From assembly GCF_021234875.1 (NCBI RefSeq), contig NZ_JAJQVM010000002.1, forward strand, positions 207,453-271,452: a DNA stretch of 64,000 nt, in the 5' to 3' direction. Position 1 is the stretch's first letter; every line of letters starts with the position of its first letter. This DNA comes from Marinibactrum halimedae. Its GTDB lineage: Bacteria > Pseudomonadota > Gammaproteobacteria > Pseudomonadales > Cellvibrionaceae. Positions 9,231 to 19,698 of the stretch are shown piece after piece. Under the pieces are notes generated by a model. That model had not been told where the DNA came from and ran no database searches. It worked only from the letters and a program-made list of their open reading frames with translations. The translations under genes were made by a program, and so were the position numbers.

Positions 9231-10193
9231 TTAATGATTCCGGCCAATGGCAAAGTGAGCTAAATCGATCAACGCTTTTTTATAAATGCTGTCCGGTAAG
9301 ATCGACAGTTGCTCAATGGCGGATTCAGAGTGCCCGGCTGCTTTTTTCTTCGTGTAGGAAAGCGCACCGCTTGAGTTTACTATGTTTACGATGTCAGATA
9401 GATGATCAAGGCCGCCGTTTCGGATGCTTGAAGCAATGATTTCACGGTCTTTCTCGCTGCTGTGCTTCATAGCAAAGATCAAAGGCAATGTTGGTTTGCC
9501 TTCGGCAAGGTCGTCACCGACGTTTTTACCCAGCGTTTCTGCATCACCTTCGTAGTCTAGGGCATCATCAATGAGCTGGAAGGCGAGTCCAAGGTGATAT
9601 CCGTATTGTTTTAATGCGTGTTGAACTTCCGTTGAGCCGCTGGCGATCACGCCCGCGCATTGGCCGGCGGCTTCAAAAAGGGCGGCGGTTTTTTTATGAA
9701 TCACCGAAAAGTAACTGTCTTCTCCTACGGAAGGGTCTTTCGCATTGACCAGTTGCTGCACTTCACCTTCTGAAATCAAATTCGTGGTATCGGCAAGAAT
9801 GTTCATGATTTCCATCTTGCCGATTTTGACCATCATTTGAAATGCACGGGAATATAGAAAATCACCGACCAAAACGCTTGGGGCATTCCCCCAGTTGGCG
9901 TTGGCTGTTGGGCGTCCGCGACGTAACTCCGACATATCCACCACATCATCATGTAATAAAGTAGCGGTATGAATGAATTCGATAATGGCGGCCAACTCTA
10001 GGTGCTGTTGGTGTTTGTAACCCAGCGCTTTAGCACCAAGCAAAACGATAAGGGGTCTTAGTCGTTTGCCGCCAGCTTCTACCAAATATTGGCCAATGTT
10101 TTCTACTAACCCTACGTCGGAATGCAATTGGTCGATAATGAGTTGGTTTACAGCGGAGAAGTCATCAGCAACGACTTGATGAAAAGGCAGCAT
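9231..10193 (-). CDS. ispB: Octaprenyl (polyprenyl) diphosphate synthase
   Basis: Builds the side chain of ubiquinone by adding isopentenyl diphosphate units to an allylic diphosphate. The 320 residues show both Asp-rich motifs: LLHDDVVDMSELRRGRPT (first) and QLIDDALDYEGDAE (second). GGKRLRPLIVLLGAKAL lies near residue 41. It is divergent from rplU, the usual gammaproteobacterial arrangement, which supports IspB rather than IspA (farnesyl) identity. Chain length cannot be read with certainty. Confidence 0.92.
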   Translation of the reverse strand: MLPFHQVVADDFSAVNQLIIDQLHSDVGLVENIGQYLVEAGGKRLRPLIVLLGAKALGYKHQQHLELAAIIEFIHTATLLHDDVVDMSELRRGRPTANANWGNAPSVLVGDFLYSRAFQMMVKIGKMEIMNILADTTNLISEGEVQQLVNAKDPSVGEDSYFSVIHKKTAALFEAAGQCAGVIASGSTEVQHALKQYGYHLGLAFQLIDDALDYEGDAETLGKNVGDDLAEGKPTLPLIFAMKHSSEKDREIIASSIRNGGLDHLSDIVNIVNSSGALSYTKKKAAGHSESAIEQLSILPDSIYKKALIDLAHFAIGRNH

Positions 10194-10306
10194 TTAAGAG
10201 TGGTCCTGTCAAAAAATTTGCCTGCATCCTAGGAGTGTCCATGGTGCAGGTCAAGGTAGCAATGGATTCTAAACGGCCAAACATTGCAGTTTTAGTGGCT
10301 TCGCAC

Positions 10307-10335
10307 TTGTGACTTAGGGGTATTTTACGTACAAT
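10307..10335 (+). promoter_or_regulatory. Probable sigma-70 promoter of rplU-rpmA
   Basis: TTGTGA (10307-10312) and TACAAT (10330-10335) are separated by 17 bp, giving 4/6 and 5/6 matches to the -35 and -10 consensus. Transcription would start near 10342, leaving a ~130-nt leader before rplU. Assigned by eye; no other candidate of equal quality was seen in this divergent region. Confidence 0.6.
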
Positions 10336-10474
10336 CGCCGCCCAATTTAAATACGGTTCAAGTTTTGGTGGTAGCACTGAATAGTCTTTGTTACCTAAAA
10401 GGCCTGAAAAAATATCTTTTTTCATTACGGCCTACTTCGTACCGTCCAATCCATTATATTGGAGCGCATTGCTA

Positions 10475-10786
10475 ATGTACGCAGTTTTTGCAAGCGGTGG
10501 TAAGCAGCACCGTGTAACGGAAGGCGAAGTCCTGAAGTTAGAAAAAATTGAAGTCGCTACTGGCGAATCTGTTGAATTCGATCAAGTGTTGTTGGTTGCT
10601 AACGGTGACGATGTCAAAGTTGGTGCCCCTTTGGTTGATGGTGCTAAAGTGACCGCAGAAGTGGTTAACCACGGCCGTGCTGACAAGGTGAAAATCATCA
10701 AGTTCAAGCGTCGTAAGCACCACATGAAGCGTCAAGGTCACCGTCAGTGGTACACCGAAGTTAAAATCACTGGAATTCAAGGTTAA
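10475..10786 (+). CDS. rplU: 50S ribosomal protein L21
   Basis: Ribosomal large-subunit protein that binds 23S rRNA. The frame is open from 10388, but the protein proper begins at ATG 10475 ([19 protein letters not shown]), behind a GGAG ribosome site. This gives 103 residues, the same as E. coli L21. The [20 protein letters not shown] motif marks the C-terminal RNA-binding part. rpmA follows 21 bp downstream in the universally conserved rplU-rpmA order. Confidence 0.97.
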   Translation: MYAVFASGGKQHRVTEGEVLKLEKIEVATGESVEFDQVLLVANGDDVKVGAPLVDGAKVTAEVVNHGRADKVKIIKFKRRKHHMKRQGHRQWYTEVKITGIQG

Positions 10787-10807
10787 TTTGGGAAAGAGGT
10801 AATACTC

Positions 10808-11065
10808 ATGGCTCACAAAAAAGCTGGTGGTAGTACACGTAACGGTCGCGACTCAGAAAGTAAACGCCTTGGTGTTAAGCGCTTTGGCGGCGAAGTAGTT
10901 GCGGCAGGTAACATTCTTGTTCGTCAACGTGGTACCAAGTTCCACGCAGGCGTTAACGTCGGTATCGGCAAAGATCATACTCTTTTCGCGAAGTCTGAAG
11001 GCGTCGTGAAGTTTGAGGTCAAAGGCCCGCAAAACCGTAAATTCGTCAGCATTGTTTCTGCCTAA
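10808..11065 (+). CDS. rpmA: 50S ribosomal protein L27
   Basis: Ribosomal protein whose N-terminus reaches the peptidyl-transferase centre. The 85 residues begin [20 protein letters not shown], the conserved L27 N-terminus, and continue with [19 protein letters not shown]. An AGAGG ribosome site precedes ATG 10808. It is co-transcribed with rplU and followed by an intrinsic terminator. Confidence 0.98.
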   Translation: MAHKKAGGSTRNGRDSESKRLGVKRFGGEVVAAGNILVRQRGTKFHAGVNVGIGKDHTLFAKSEGVVKFEVKGPQNRKFVSIVSA

Positions 11066-11120
11066 GTTCTCTGAACGATAGCAGACAACGCAAAACGAAT
11101 ATCAGCACTTAGTGTTGGCG

Positions 11121-11154
11121 AAAAGCCCCATCATGATTCATGGTGGGGCTTTTT
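11121..11154 (+). terminator. Intrinsic terminator after rpmA
   Basis: Left arm AAAAGCCCCA and right arm TGGGGCTTTT, extended inward by CATGA/TCATG, form a long stem ending in a T-run. It separates the rplU-rpmA transcript from cgtA. Confidence 0.92.
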
Positions 11155-11282
11155 CGTTGTCTAGGGAACTCCGAGTAAAATTTCCCGTACAATAGGCGAC
11201 AAATGCATCTATACAATTTATAGATGTGATATCAACTACACCATATTAAACACACAGCGTCGCCGCTGTTCGCAAGTGGTAG

Positions 11283-12485
<1,203 letters not shown>

Positions 12486-12566
12486 ACTCTCTTTTTAGAC
12501 TCTCTTTTCTTGTTGAATTATGGGTGATCACACAGATTGCCCAGCTGTCTTTGAGTGATACCCCCA

Positions 12567-13700
12567 ATGAACCAACGTGAACAATTCTTTTCTGCTACTG
12601 CCAAGCCCCGTCGTTGGGTGGTGAAAATCGGCAGCTCATTGTTAACCGACAACGGACGTACGTTGGATGTCCCGGCCATCAATGGCTGGGTGACTCAAAT
12701 GGCTCAACTTCGTCAACAGGGTATTGAAGTAGTTTTAGTGTCTTCAGGAGCCGTGGCGGCGGGTATGTCTCAATTGGGGTGGAAAGAACGCCCAGACCGC
12801 ATTCATGAACTTCAGGCCGCTGCCGCTGTAGGTCAAATGGGGCTTGTTCAAACCTACCAGCAAGCGTTTCATCGCTACCAACTGCATGCCGCCCAAATCC
12901 TTCTCGATCACGATGATATGTCCAACAGAACTCGCTATCTCAATGCGCGTTCTACGTTAAAAACGTTGCTATCCCTCGGAGTAATTCCAGTAGTCAATGA
13001 GAACGACACCGTGGTCACCGATGAGATACGCTTCGGGGATAACGATACTCTAGCTGCACTGGTCACTAATCTGGTTGAAGCAGAGCTGCTGGTTATATTG
13101 ACCGATCAACCGGGTATGTATAACGACGATCCACGTTCTAATCCTGAAGCAACGTTAATCAATGAAATATCCAGCCAATCACCAGAGTTAGACCGTATGG
13201 CGGGTGATGGTGGGCGCCTTGGGCGCGGTGGAATGATTACCAAGGTGCGTGCCGCTCGATTGGCAGCACGCTCTGGTGCCCATTCGATTATCGTTGGTGG
13301 CAAGTTGGATAATGTTCTCGGTCGACTTTTAGAAGGTGAATCTCTGGGTACGCTTATGGTGGCAGACCAACAACCCCAGCAAGCTCGTAAACATTGGTTA
13401 GCGGGACAGCTACAAATGCGCGGGACATTAACGCTAGATGCCGGCGCGGTGAGTGTGTTACGCGATAAAGGCACCAGTTTATTAGCCGTAGGGGTTCGAG
13501 AATGTCATGGGGATTTCCATCGTGGTGACATGGTGGTGTGTATCGATACCAACGGTGATGAAGTTGCGCGAGGTCTGGTCAATTATTCTGCTGAAGAAGT
13601 TCGATTGATCCAAGGGGCTTCAACGGAGTCGATTCGAGAGCGCTTAGGGTACAAAGATCAAGATGAGCTGATCCATCGCGATAACTTGGTGTTAGTGTAA
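12567..13700 (+). CDS. proB: Glutamate 5-kinase
   Basis: Phosphorylates L-glutamate in the first step of proline synthesis. The amino-acid-kinase domain spans ~1-260 ([54 protein letters not shown]), followed by a PUA domain (~285-370). The frame is open from GTG 12555, but ATG 12567 gives a normal 377-residue protein. The stop to the next start is ~50 bp, so it may be co-transcribed with the HisC-like gene. Feedback regulation by proline is expected from the family. Confidence 0.95.
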   Translation: MNQREQFFSATAKPRRWVVKIGSSLLTDNGRTLDVPAINGWVTQMAQLRQQGIEVVLVSSGAVAAGMSQLGWKERPDRIHELQAAAAVGQMGLVQTYQQAFHRYQLHAAQILLDHDDMSNRTRYLNARSTLKTLLSLGVIPVVNENDTVVTDEIRFGDNDTLAALVTNLVEAELLVILTDQPGMYNDDPRSNPEATLINEISSQSPELDRMAGDGGRLGRGGMITKVRAARLAARSGAHSIIVGGKLDNVLGRLLEGESLGTLMVADQQPQQARKHWLAGQLQMRGTLTLDAGAVSVLRDKGTSLLAVGVRECHGDFHRGDMVVCIDTNGDEVARGLVNYSAEEVRLIQGASTESIRERLGYKDQDELIHRDNLVLV

Positions 13701-13750
13701 AGCGTGTTGATCTAAAAATAGATTCTATAAGTCATGGTTCGGGAGTGGTT

Positions 13751-14809
13751 TTGAGTATTTTTAAAGAGCACATCGTAGCGATGGGGGCGTATTCCCCACC
13801 GTTGAAAGGGCGTAATCCGATTGATTACACGTTGCTGGATTTTAACGAACGTACTATTCCGGTAGCCGAACCTATCAAGCAGGCCATGATTGCGTTTATT
13901 AACAGTGACCGCCTACAAACCTACCCAGCATATGGCGATATCACGGCTCAATTGGCATCTTATTGTGATGTGAATGAAAGCCAAGTGATGATCACCAACG
14001 GCTCTGATCATGGTATTGAGTTAACGATTCGTGGTGTTTGCTGCGAAGGCAGTGAGGCAATTATTCCTGGCCCCAGTTTTCCCATGTACCACCAAGTGGC
14101 GGGTGTGGAAGGTATGGTTATTCATGAACCGCTTTACACGCGCGAATCTGGTTACCCAGTTCAACAGGTGAAGGCACTGATCAATGACAACACCAAGTTG
14201 ATTGTGGTTTCCAACCCCAACAATCCTTCAGGTACATTGACGACACGAGAGGTAATTATTGAGCTCGCTAACGCTGCACCTCAGGCGGCGATTCTGGTGG
14301 ATGAGTGCTATTTTGAATATACCCAAGTGAGTATGAGCGACTGTGTTGAAGAATACCCGAACATCGTCATTACGCGTACATTTTCTAAAACTTGGGGGCT
14401 TCCATCGGTGCGTTTTGGCTATGTCATTGCGGCGGAAAAAAATATTCAGGCATTGTTAAATGTGCGTGGCCCTTATGACATTAATCAGTTGGCGGTAGTC
14501 GCGGCCGAAGCGGCGTTACGTCATCCTGAATACACAGAGCAGTATGTAGCAGAAGTGATGAACGTGAGTAAACCAATGATGGAATCATTTCTCGAAGAAC
14601 ATCAGATTCAATTTTGGCCAACAGCCGCCAATTTTGTGTGGATTTTCCCCGATAGAGCTCAGATGCTCAATGACGCATTACGCGCCGAAGGCATTCTTGT
14701 GCGCCCCAAAGCGGATACAGATGGAAAGATTGGGTTGCGCATTACTCTTGGAACTCAGATTCAGACTCAGCGTTTGATCGCAGTAATGAAGCACTTTTTT
14801 GAAGGTTAA
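13751..14809 (+). CDS. HisC-like PLP-dependent aminotransferase
   Basis: Fold-type I aminotransferase of the histidinol-phosphate aminotransferase subgroup, ~352 residues. Visible features are NGSDHGIELTIR near the cofactor phosphate, SNPNNPSGTL (cofactor-binding Asn), VDECYFEY (Asp to the pyridine nitrogen), TRTFSKTWGLPSVRFGYV (Schiff-base Lys) and RPKADTDGKIGLRITLGT (substrate-carboxylate Arg). The frame opens at GTG 13745, but that GTG lies within the GGGAGTGG ribosome site, so TTG 13751 is preferred. No other his genes are nearby, so histidine biosynthesis is not assured; a different 2-oxo acid substrate is possible. Confidence 0.82.
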   Translation: MSIFKEHIVAMGAYSPPLKGRNPIDYTLLDFNERTIPVAEPIKQAMIAFINSDRLQTYPAYGDITAQLASYCDVNESQVMITNGSDHGIELTIRGVCCEGSEAIIPGPSFPMYHQVAGVEGMVIHEPLYTRESGYPVQQVKALINDNTKLIVVSNPNNPSGTLTTREVIIELANAAPQAAILVDECYFEYTQVSMSDCVEEYPNIVITRTFSKTWGLPSVRFGYVIAAEKNIQALLNVRGPYDINQLAVVAAEAALRHPEYTEQYVAEVMNVSKPMMESFLEEHQIQFWPTAANFVWIFPDRAQMLNDALRAEGILVRPKADTDGKIGLRITLGTQIQTQRLIAVMKHFFEG

Positions 14810-14828
14810 GGAACACAATCGTTAAACC

Positions 14829-15107
14829 ATGTATATTTTTTCAGTAACAGCTAAAGCCAAAACCGCCATTCATGGATTCGAAGCCGGACACGAAGCTCCC
14901 TTTATCGTTTATATCGATTTCAAGGACTTGATCGGAGCAGAGCAGCTCGCACGATTGTTTGTGATGAAAGAAGGTTTTTATGAAGTGGTGATTGAAAAGC
15001 GGCGACGGCTCACCAAAGATAAAGTCATTCGGCTTAAGCGCAAAGATCAGCAAATCAAAGAAGCGCTGGAAACAGGCTATGCCATTCAGTTATTCGATGA
15101 GCATTGA
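14829..15107 (+). CDS. Small conserved-type hypothetical protein
   Basis: A 92-residue cytosolic-looking protein with no signal or membrane segment. It has an ordered alternating pattern (MYIFSVTAKAKTAIHGFEAG, then PFIVYIDFKDLIGAEQLARL) and a strongly basic middle (KRRRLTKDKVIRLKRKDQQ). It starts 19 bp after the aminotransferase stop and so likely shares its transcript. The family was not recognised. The charge pattern would suit nucleic-acid or protein binding, but that is only a guess. Confidence 0.65.
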   Translation: MYIFSVTAKAKTAIHGFEAGHEAPFIVYIDFKDLIGAEQLARLFVMKEGFYEVVIEKRRRLTKDKVIRLKRKDQQIKEALETGYAIQLFDEH

Positions 15108-15150
15108 CTGTCATCGGGAAGAACGCTCGGGTTGTTCAGAAGTTTCCAGA

Positions 15151-16383
15151 TTAGCTGAACAACCTTTTAAACGCTTCGGTTAATTTAACCAGGTTGCAGG
15201 TTTTGCTTAGGGCAAGGCTTTCGACCAGCTCGCCTGCTGTGTCTTCAACATAAAGTTCGTATCCTGCGCCATCTTCTTGGGATGATTGAGTAAGGGTGGC
15301 GCAGCTTTTATCGTAAATAACCCAGTCAGGTTGTAGGTTTTCATTAATATCTAAGCGCTCACTCAGGCTTTCTGCCGTAATAATATTGGCGAAAATTTGT
15401 AAGTGAACGGTAAGCTCTTCTCGACGTTGTTTATCAGCACTGGCGATCAGAATGGTTTTTTGACTGCTGTCGCGCTCAGCAATGGCGCGATTTCGCCCAG
15501 ATGTTTTGGCAACGTACAAATTTTTGTCGGCTCTCTCAATTAATTCTCCGAGTTTGACTTCTTCATTTTGATTAAGGCTGGCAATCCCAATGCTTACCGT
15601 AACATGTGCTGCTGTGGTGGACTTTGCGTGGGGCATTCCTTGTGTTTCCAACTCATTGAGCAGCTTTTCCGCCACCTCCAATGCCTGATAACGGTTGCTG
15701 TCACTGAGCAGAACAATAAACTCTTCGCCACCATAACGGGCAAACAAATCGGTTTTGCGATTAAAAATTTTGCTGATGCAGTTGCCCACCATTTTCAAAC
15801 ATTGATCCCCCTCCACATGCCCATAAAAGTCGTTGTAGAGTTTAAAGTGGTCGACATCCATCATCATGACACTGACAGGTTTGTTGAAGCGCTTGGACAG
15901 CTGAACAACCTCCTCAGCCTTTTGAGAAAACATACGGCGATTGTACAGCCCGGTGAGTTCATCTTTCGTACTGAGATAAGAGAGTTTCTCGTTTAACTCA
16001 CCTAGCTCATTGTGAATTACCACCAGACGCTGCATGGCAATCAACTTGGCTTCCAGTAGAGTAGGAGAAATCGGTTTAGTTAAGTAATCGTCGCCACCCG
16101 CACGAATGCCTTCCAGTACCTTCTCATCACCTTCGTTCCCCGTAGCAAATACAATCGGCAGCCACCGATAATTAAGCGCTTCTCGCATGAGGTGAGTCGT
16201 CTCAAATCCGTCTAACCCTGGCATGTCTACATCCATGATGACCATGTCAAAATCGGTAAGTCCGATCATTTGAAGGGCTTCTTCTCCAGAGTGAGCAATA
16301 ATCGGCTCGTGTCCGAGCTTGGAGATCATGTTGATCATGCCTGCTCGGATAGTGGCGCTGTCTTCTACAATCAATATTTTCAT
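15151..16383 (-). CDS. Response regulator with GGDEF domain (diguanylate cyclase)
   Basis: The N-terminal receiver domain (~1-120) has acidic pocket residues near VEDS, phosphoacceptor Asp51 in VIMDVDMPG, and the conserved Lys in LTKP. A short helical linker precedes the GGDEF domain (~135-300), with substrate-binding DVDHFKLYND and active motif RYGGEEF (218-222). An inhibitory-site RxxD (RKTD, 209-212) lies five residues before it, so product inhibition by c-di-GMP is expected. Residues ~310-410 (KTILIASADKQRREE, DWVIYDKS) resemble a second, degenerate receiver. It should synthesise c-di-GMP under control of an unlinked kinase. Confidence 0.9.
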   Translation of the reverse strand: MKILIVEDSATIRAGMINMISKLGHEPIIAHSGEEALQMIGLTDFDMVIMDVDMPGLDGFETTHLMREALNYRWLPIVFATGNEGDEKVLEGIRAGGDDYLTKPISPTLLEAKLIAMQRLVVIHNELGELNEKLSYLSTKDELTGLYNRRMFSQKAEEVVQLSKRFNKPVSVMMMDVDHFKLYNDFYGHVEGDQCLKMVGNCISKIFNRKTDLFARYGGEEFIVLLSDSNRYQALEVAEKLLNELETQGMPHAKSTTAAHVTVSIGIASLNQNEEVKLGELIERADKNLYVAKTSGRNRAIAERDSSQKTILIASADKQRREELTVHLQIFANIITAESLSERLDINENLQPDWVIYDKSCATLTQSSQEDGAGYELYVEDTAGELVESLALSKTCNLVKLTEAFKRLFS

Positions 16384-16611
16384 GCACGTCGAGAGGATTG
16401 GCTTGGTTAATTCAAGTCCGATTTCAGAGTCCTTAGCTTGGTCTAATTTTCGAGGTCATAGTCAATACCATAGCTAAAAAATGCGATGACTGTTGAGAGC
16501 AAGCCCTAAAGTTGGTAATTGTTTGGCGATATTGAGTGATGAATATCTCTAATGGAGAGGGTTATTGAAAAGAAGAACACTCAAGAATGCTTAGTACGGT
16601 CATGCATCAAT

Positions 16612-16637
16612 AAAAAAGCCGGCATAAAGCCGGCCTT
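16612..16637 (-). terminator. Intrinsic terminator after the nuclease gene
   Basis: Read on the minus strand, GCCGGC-TTTAT-GCCGGC is followed directly by a run of six T. It lies ~50 bp beyond the stop of the nuclease gene (16685). Confidence 0.9.
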
Positions 16638-16684
16638 GAAAGGATTGATAATGCTTATTTTTACAGGTTAATTGTTTAACCTTT

Positions 16685-19186
16685 TTATTTCTTGAACCAG
16701 CGTTTAAAAAAGTCACGCCATGGTGACTGCAGCTCAAGATTGACTATAACCGGGTTGTGATCGGAGCTGCGATAAGGGCCGATGGCGGTGAAATCAATTG
16801 CATCGCCATTGGCGCCATTGTTGAAACGCAAGGCTTGGTGATATTGCAATTGGTATAATTCTGACGCATTGATATCCCAGTTAGTCGCATCTACAACGCG
16901 CTCTGCAGCAGAAGGCGAGAGCAGAACGTGGTCCAGTGAGCCAACTTGATCGGTGTCGTAGTAGTAGTACGAGTAAGTGGATGCTTCTACCAAGTCTTGC
17001 GAATTAACATAACCGTAATTTTTAGATACAGCGACAGCTTCACCATTATCCAACTCTGTATTAGCGGCAGTCATTATTTCGTAACCGCGTGTAGTAGGAT
17101 CATAATCGGTTAAGATGGAGATGGGATCTTCCTTGCTGTAAGCGTTGAAGTCACCTAATAAAACCACATTTTTAGGCAATCTCATGGACTCTAAGGCTTC
17201 ACCCAGCTTCACTACAGAGGAAACGCGATAGGAATTACATCCCCCTTGAGCAGACTCAATATCGGTAGGCATATTGTCTTCGATACAACGTGGGCGCTTG
17301 CTACGTAAGTGGCTCACTGCAACAGCAACTTTATTCCCAGACGATTTATGCAAGAAGTTTTGGATGACACTTGGACGCGAGAGCACGAGGTAACCATCAT
17401 TATCTTGGATTGGCATTTCAACACTTTGCATACGACCCCAAGGAATCACCACGCGAGGCTTGTAGATAATTGCATTAAATACAGCATCGGTACCGGTCAG
17501 TTCAGTGTTAAATGTCCAGATGTAACGGTACGCTTTGTAGCCTGCCGCTGCATTCAACGCTTTCACTAAATCGCGGATGGCACTGTCTTTGCCAAAGCCA
17601 TCGTTTTCCATTTCCATCAAACCAACGATATCGGCATCCATATCCAGCAAGGCACGAACAATGCGCGCTTTTTGCAGTTCAAACTGCTCGGCAGATCGTG
17701 CACCACGGTTTTCTTCATAGTCGAAGGTAATGCTGCCATCGTCCAACACTTCACCGTTGAAGTAGTTCAAGACATTGAAGCTGGCAATGCTTAAGTTACC
17801 TGGTATCAAATCAGGCACTAAGTCCCTTGAAGATAAGATAGAGAAAGATTCTTTAGTTGGATTGATGCGGTAGCTGCCGAAGCTGAAATTCAATGGGCCA
17901 GTGGCGGATACTGAATCACCAACGCGAGGAGCATTGTCGTAATTTAATCCATCAAATTCAGGGGTTGAGAAGAAATTGATGGTCTCTGGGTAGTTACCTG
18001 AAGCATTGTCTTCGATAACCAAAATATTGGTATCGGCATTCTGTTCTGCTTCTAAGAACGACGTGCTCAGTGGTGCACCCACATCAGAGGGGGTGTATTT
18101 TACCGAATCACTCACTCGTATTTCGCCGTATTTGGTGAAATCGTCCAGTGAGTAGACGGTGGCATCTGTTACGGTGGCGACCATGCCTTCGATAGATTCA
18201 AGGTCAAGAAGACCTTCGTAAGGCATTGGAATTTGCACAGCGGCAATGTTTTCGTCACTTTCGCCACAAGAGAGGCTGGCCGTGGAACGGATTTGACTGT
18301 TGCCGTAAAACTCGGTTGGAGCGCCTAATACTCGGGCGACCTCGCCAACAGCGACCGCTGAGCTATCGCCGAAGACAAAAATACCTTCAGACGTTGCACT
18401 GTCCATATCGCTATCGCTGGGCTCTTCTTGAATAAAGAAGCCATTATTGCGAATGCCGGTCACAATCCCCTCTACAACGACGGTATCTGTTGAGGTGACT
18501 TCTCTGCCAGCGCCTTGGATAGTGCTGATTAGCGTTGCTTCATCATTACACGTACCAATCACCACGGTGTTGCCATTGTCGTCATCCCCATCACCGGGCG
18601 TGGCATCTAGGGTGAAGGTCGCGACTGGCATCACAGCAGTGCTGCCCTCATTGTTACTCGCGCCATCCCACACATTGGTGCCACTAAACAGCCAGTGACT
18701 GCTATCAAAGGTTCCACCATTGGCGTTTTGACCACTCAAGCGGTAAGCCCAGCCGTCTAGGTGATCCCAGCTCTGGCCACTACCATCCACATTAATGTCA
18801 CCAAAAACATCAATGACGGATCCGTTCTTGAATAATTCAATGGCATCGTCACCGTTGATGGCTGCAGCAGAAGAGGTATAGGCGATATCTGGAGTAAAGC
18901 CGAAAAATTCTTCAAAGGCTGCATCTTCGCTGGTGACATAAATATAAGAACCAGCGCTCACGCTAATGGCTGGGAAGGTGAATTCTTCACCATCGGACCC
19001 GCCACCGTTATTTGCAGAGCCAACGCCATATTGGCTTAAATCGTTAATGTCCTCGGTAACATAGAGTTCCACACCTTTAGGAACGCCACCGGGTAGAGTG
19101 CCATCAAACACACCACTAATAACCATGTCAGCACTGGCTGTCATACTGGTTAGCAACACCGGTGCTGTCCACAACCATTTTTTCAT
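16685..19186 (-). CDS. ExeM/NucH-type extracellular endonuclease
   Basis: Large exported nuclease of ~833 residues. After a signal peptide (KKWLWTAPVLLTSMTASA) comes a lamin-tail-like domain (~20-175, MVISGVFDGTLPGGVPKGVE). An OB-fold-like segment follows (~210-460, VVEGIVTGIRNNGFFIQEEP). The C-terminal endonuclease/exonuclease/phosphatase domain is at ~470-815, with SIASFNVLNYFNGE, MEMENDGFG, LLGDFNAYSKEDP and RSSDHNPVI. It should degrade extracellular DNA for nutrition or biofilm dispersal. Three ATGs stand in a row; ATG 19186 is best spaced from the AGGA ribosome site. The last residues, WRDFFKRWFKK, are basic and aromatic. It has no operon partner. Confidence 0.9.
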   Translation of the reverse strand: MKKWLWTAPVLLTSMTASADMVISGVFDGTLPGGVPKGVELYVTEDINDLSQYGVGSANNGGGSDGEEFTFPAISVSAGSYIYVTSEDAAFEEFFGFTPDIAYTSSAAAINGDDAIELFKNGSVIDVFGDINVDGSGQSWDHLDGWAYRLSGQNANGGTFDSSHWLFSGTNVWDGASNNEGSTAVMPVATFTLDATPGDGDDDNGNTVVIGTCNDEATLISTIQGAGREVTSTDTVVVEGIVTGIRNNGFFIQEEPSDSDMDSATSEGIFVFGDSSAVAVGEVARVLGAPTEFYGNSQIRSTASLSCGESDENIAAVQIPMPYEGLLDLESIEGMVATVTDATVYSLDDFTKYGEIRVSDSVKYTPSDVGAPLSTSFLEAEQNADTNILVIEDNASGNYPETINFFSTPEFDGLNYDNAPRVGDSVSATGPLNFSFGSYRINPTKESFSILSSRDLVPDLIPGNLSIASFNVLNYFNGEVLDDGSITFDYEENRGARSAEQFELQKARIVRALLDMDADIVGLMEMENDGFGKDSAIRDLVKALNAAAGYKAYRYIWTFNTELTGTDAVFNAIIYKPRVVIPWGRMQSVEMPIQDNDGYLVLSRPSVIQNFLHKSSGNKVAVAVSHLRSKRPRCIEDNMPTDIESAQGGCNSYRVSSVVKLGEALESMRLPKNVVLLGDFNAYSKEDPISILTDYDPTTRGYEIMTAANTELDNGEAVAVSKNYGYVNSQDLVEASTYSYYYYDTDQVGSLDHVLLSPSAAERVVDATNWDINASELYQLQYHQALRFNNGANGDAIDFTAIGPYRSSDHNPVIVNLELQSPWRDFFKRWFKK

Positions 19187-19698
19187 CATCATTTCCTATT
19201 TGTTATGTAACGGGTTTTAAACATTAAATTATTTGCTAATGCATTTGAGTTCGAATCAGGTGAAGACGTTGCGGTTTATTGTCTTTTCGATCTCTATTGT
19301 TATTTTCTGTTTATTTTTCGGTCTAAAAATTGAAATACCTGATTATTGGGTTAATTTAAGGCATATTTGTGTCAATTTTATGAGGGCGGTGAAGAAATTT
19401 GTGACAGACTAATGATTTTTAGAATAATTGATATTTTTTGAGATTAAATTTGGCATTTGATAATTTCTAATTAACTGGAAAAGATTTTTCCACGCCATTA
19501 AATTATTTAACCGATGGCTATTATTAAAAAGGTAATAGACTGAATCAGTTTTAATAAGTGTTAATTAAAACGCAGCAATGGAATTTGTTTAGATTTTATC
19601 GGGAGTGCTTGAATACCAATGACTTAAATGTTAATTAATCGTACGCTTATTTACAGAAAAGCAAACATTTATTGTCATACGTTTCTTGGAGTTGAAAA
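19187..19698. other. AT-rich divergent intergenic region
   Basis: 512 bp between the divergent nuclease and hydrolase genes, presumably holding both promoters. It is strongly AT-rich, with runs of T and TTAAT-type words. No ORF or clear operator was recognised. Confidence 0.5.

Noticed and set aside
10165..10425. 86-codon minus-strand ORF upstream of ispB
   Set aside because: Covers the rplU promoter and leader and the ispB start; no homology recognised.
19249..19257. GTTCGAATC, a T-loop-like nonamer suggesting a tRNA
   Set aside because: No matching acceptor, D or anticodon stems could be drawn around it in the AT-rich region.
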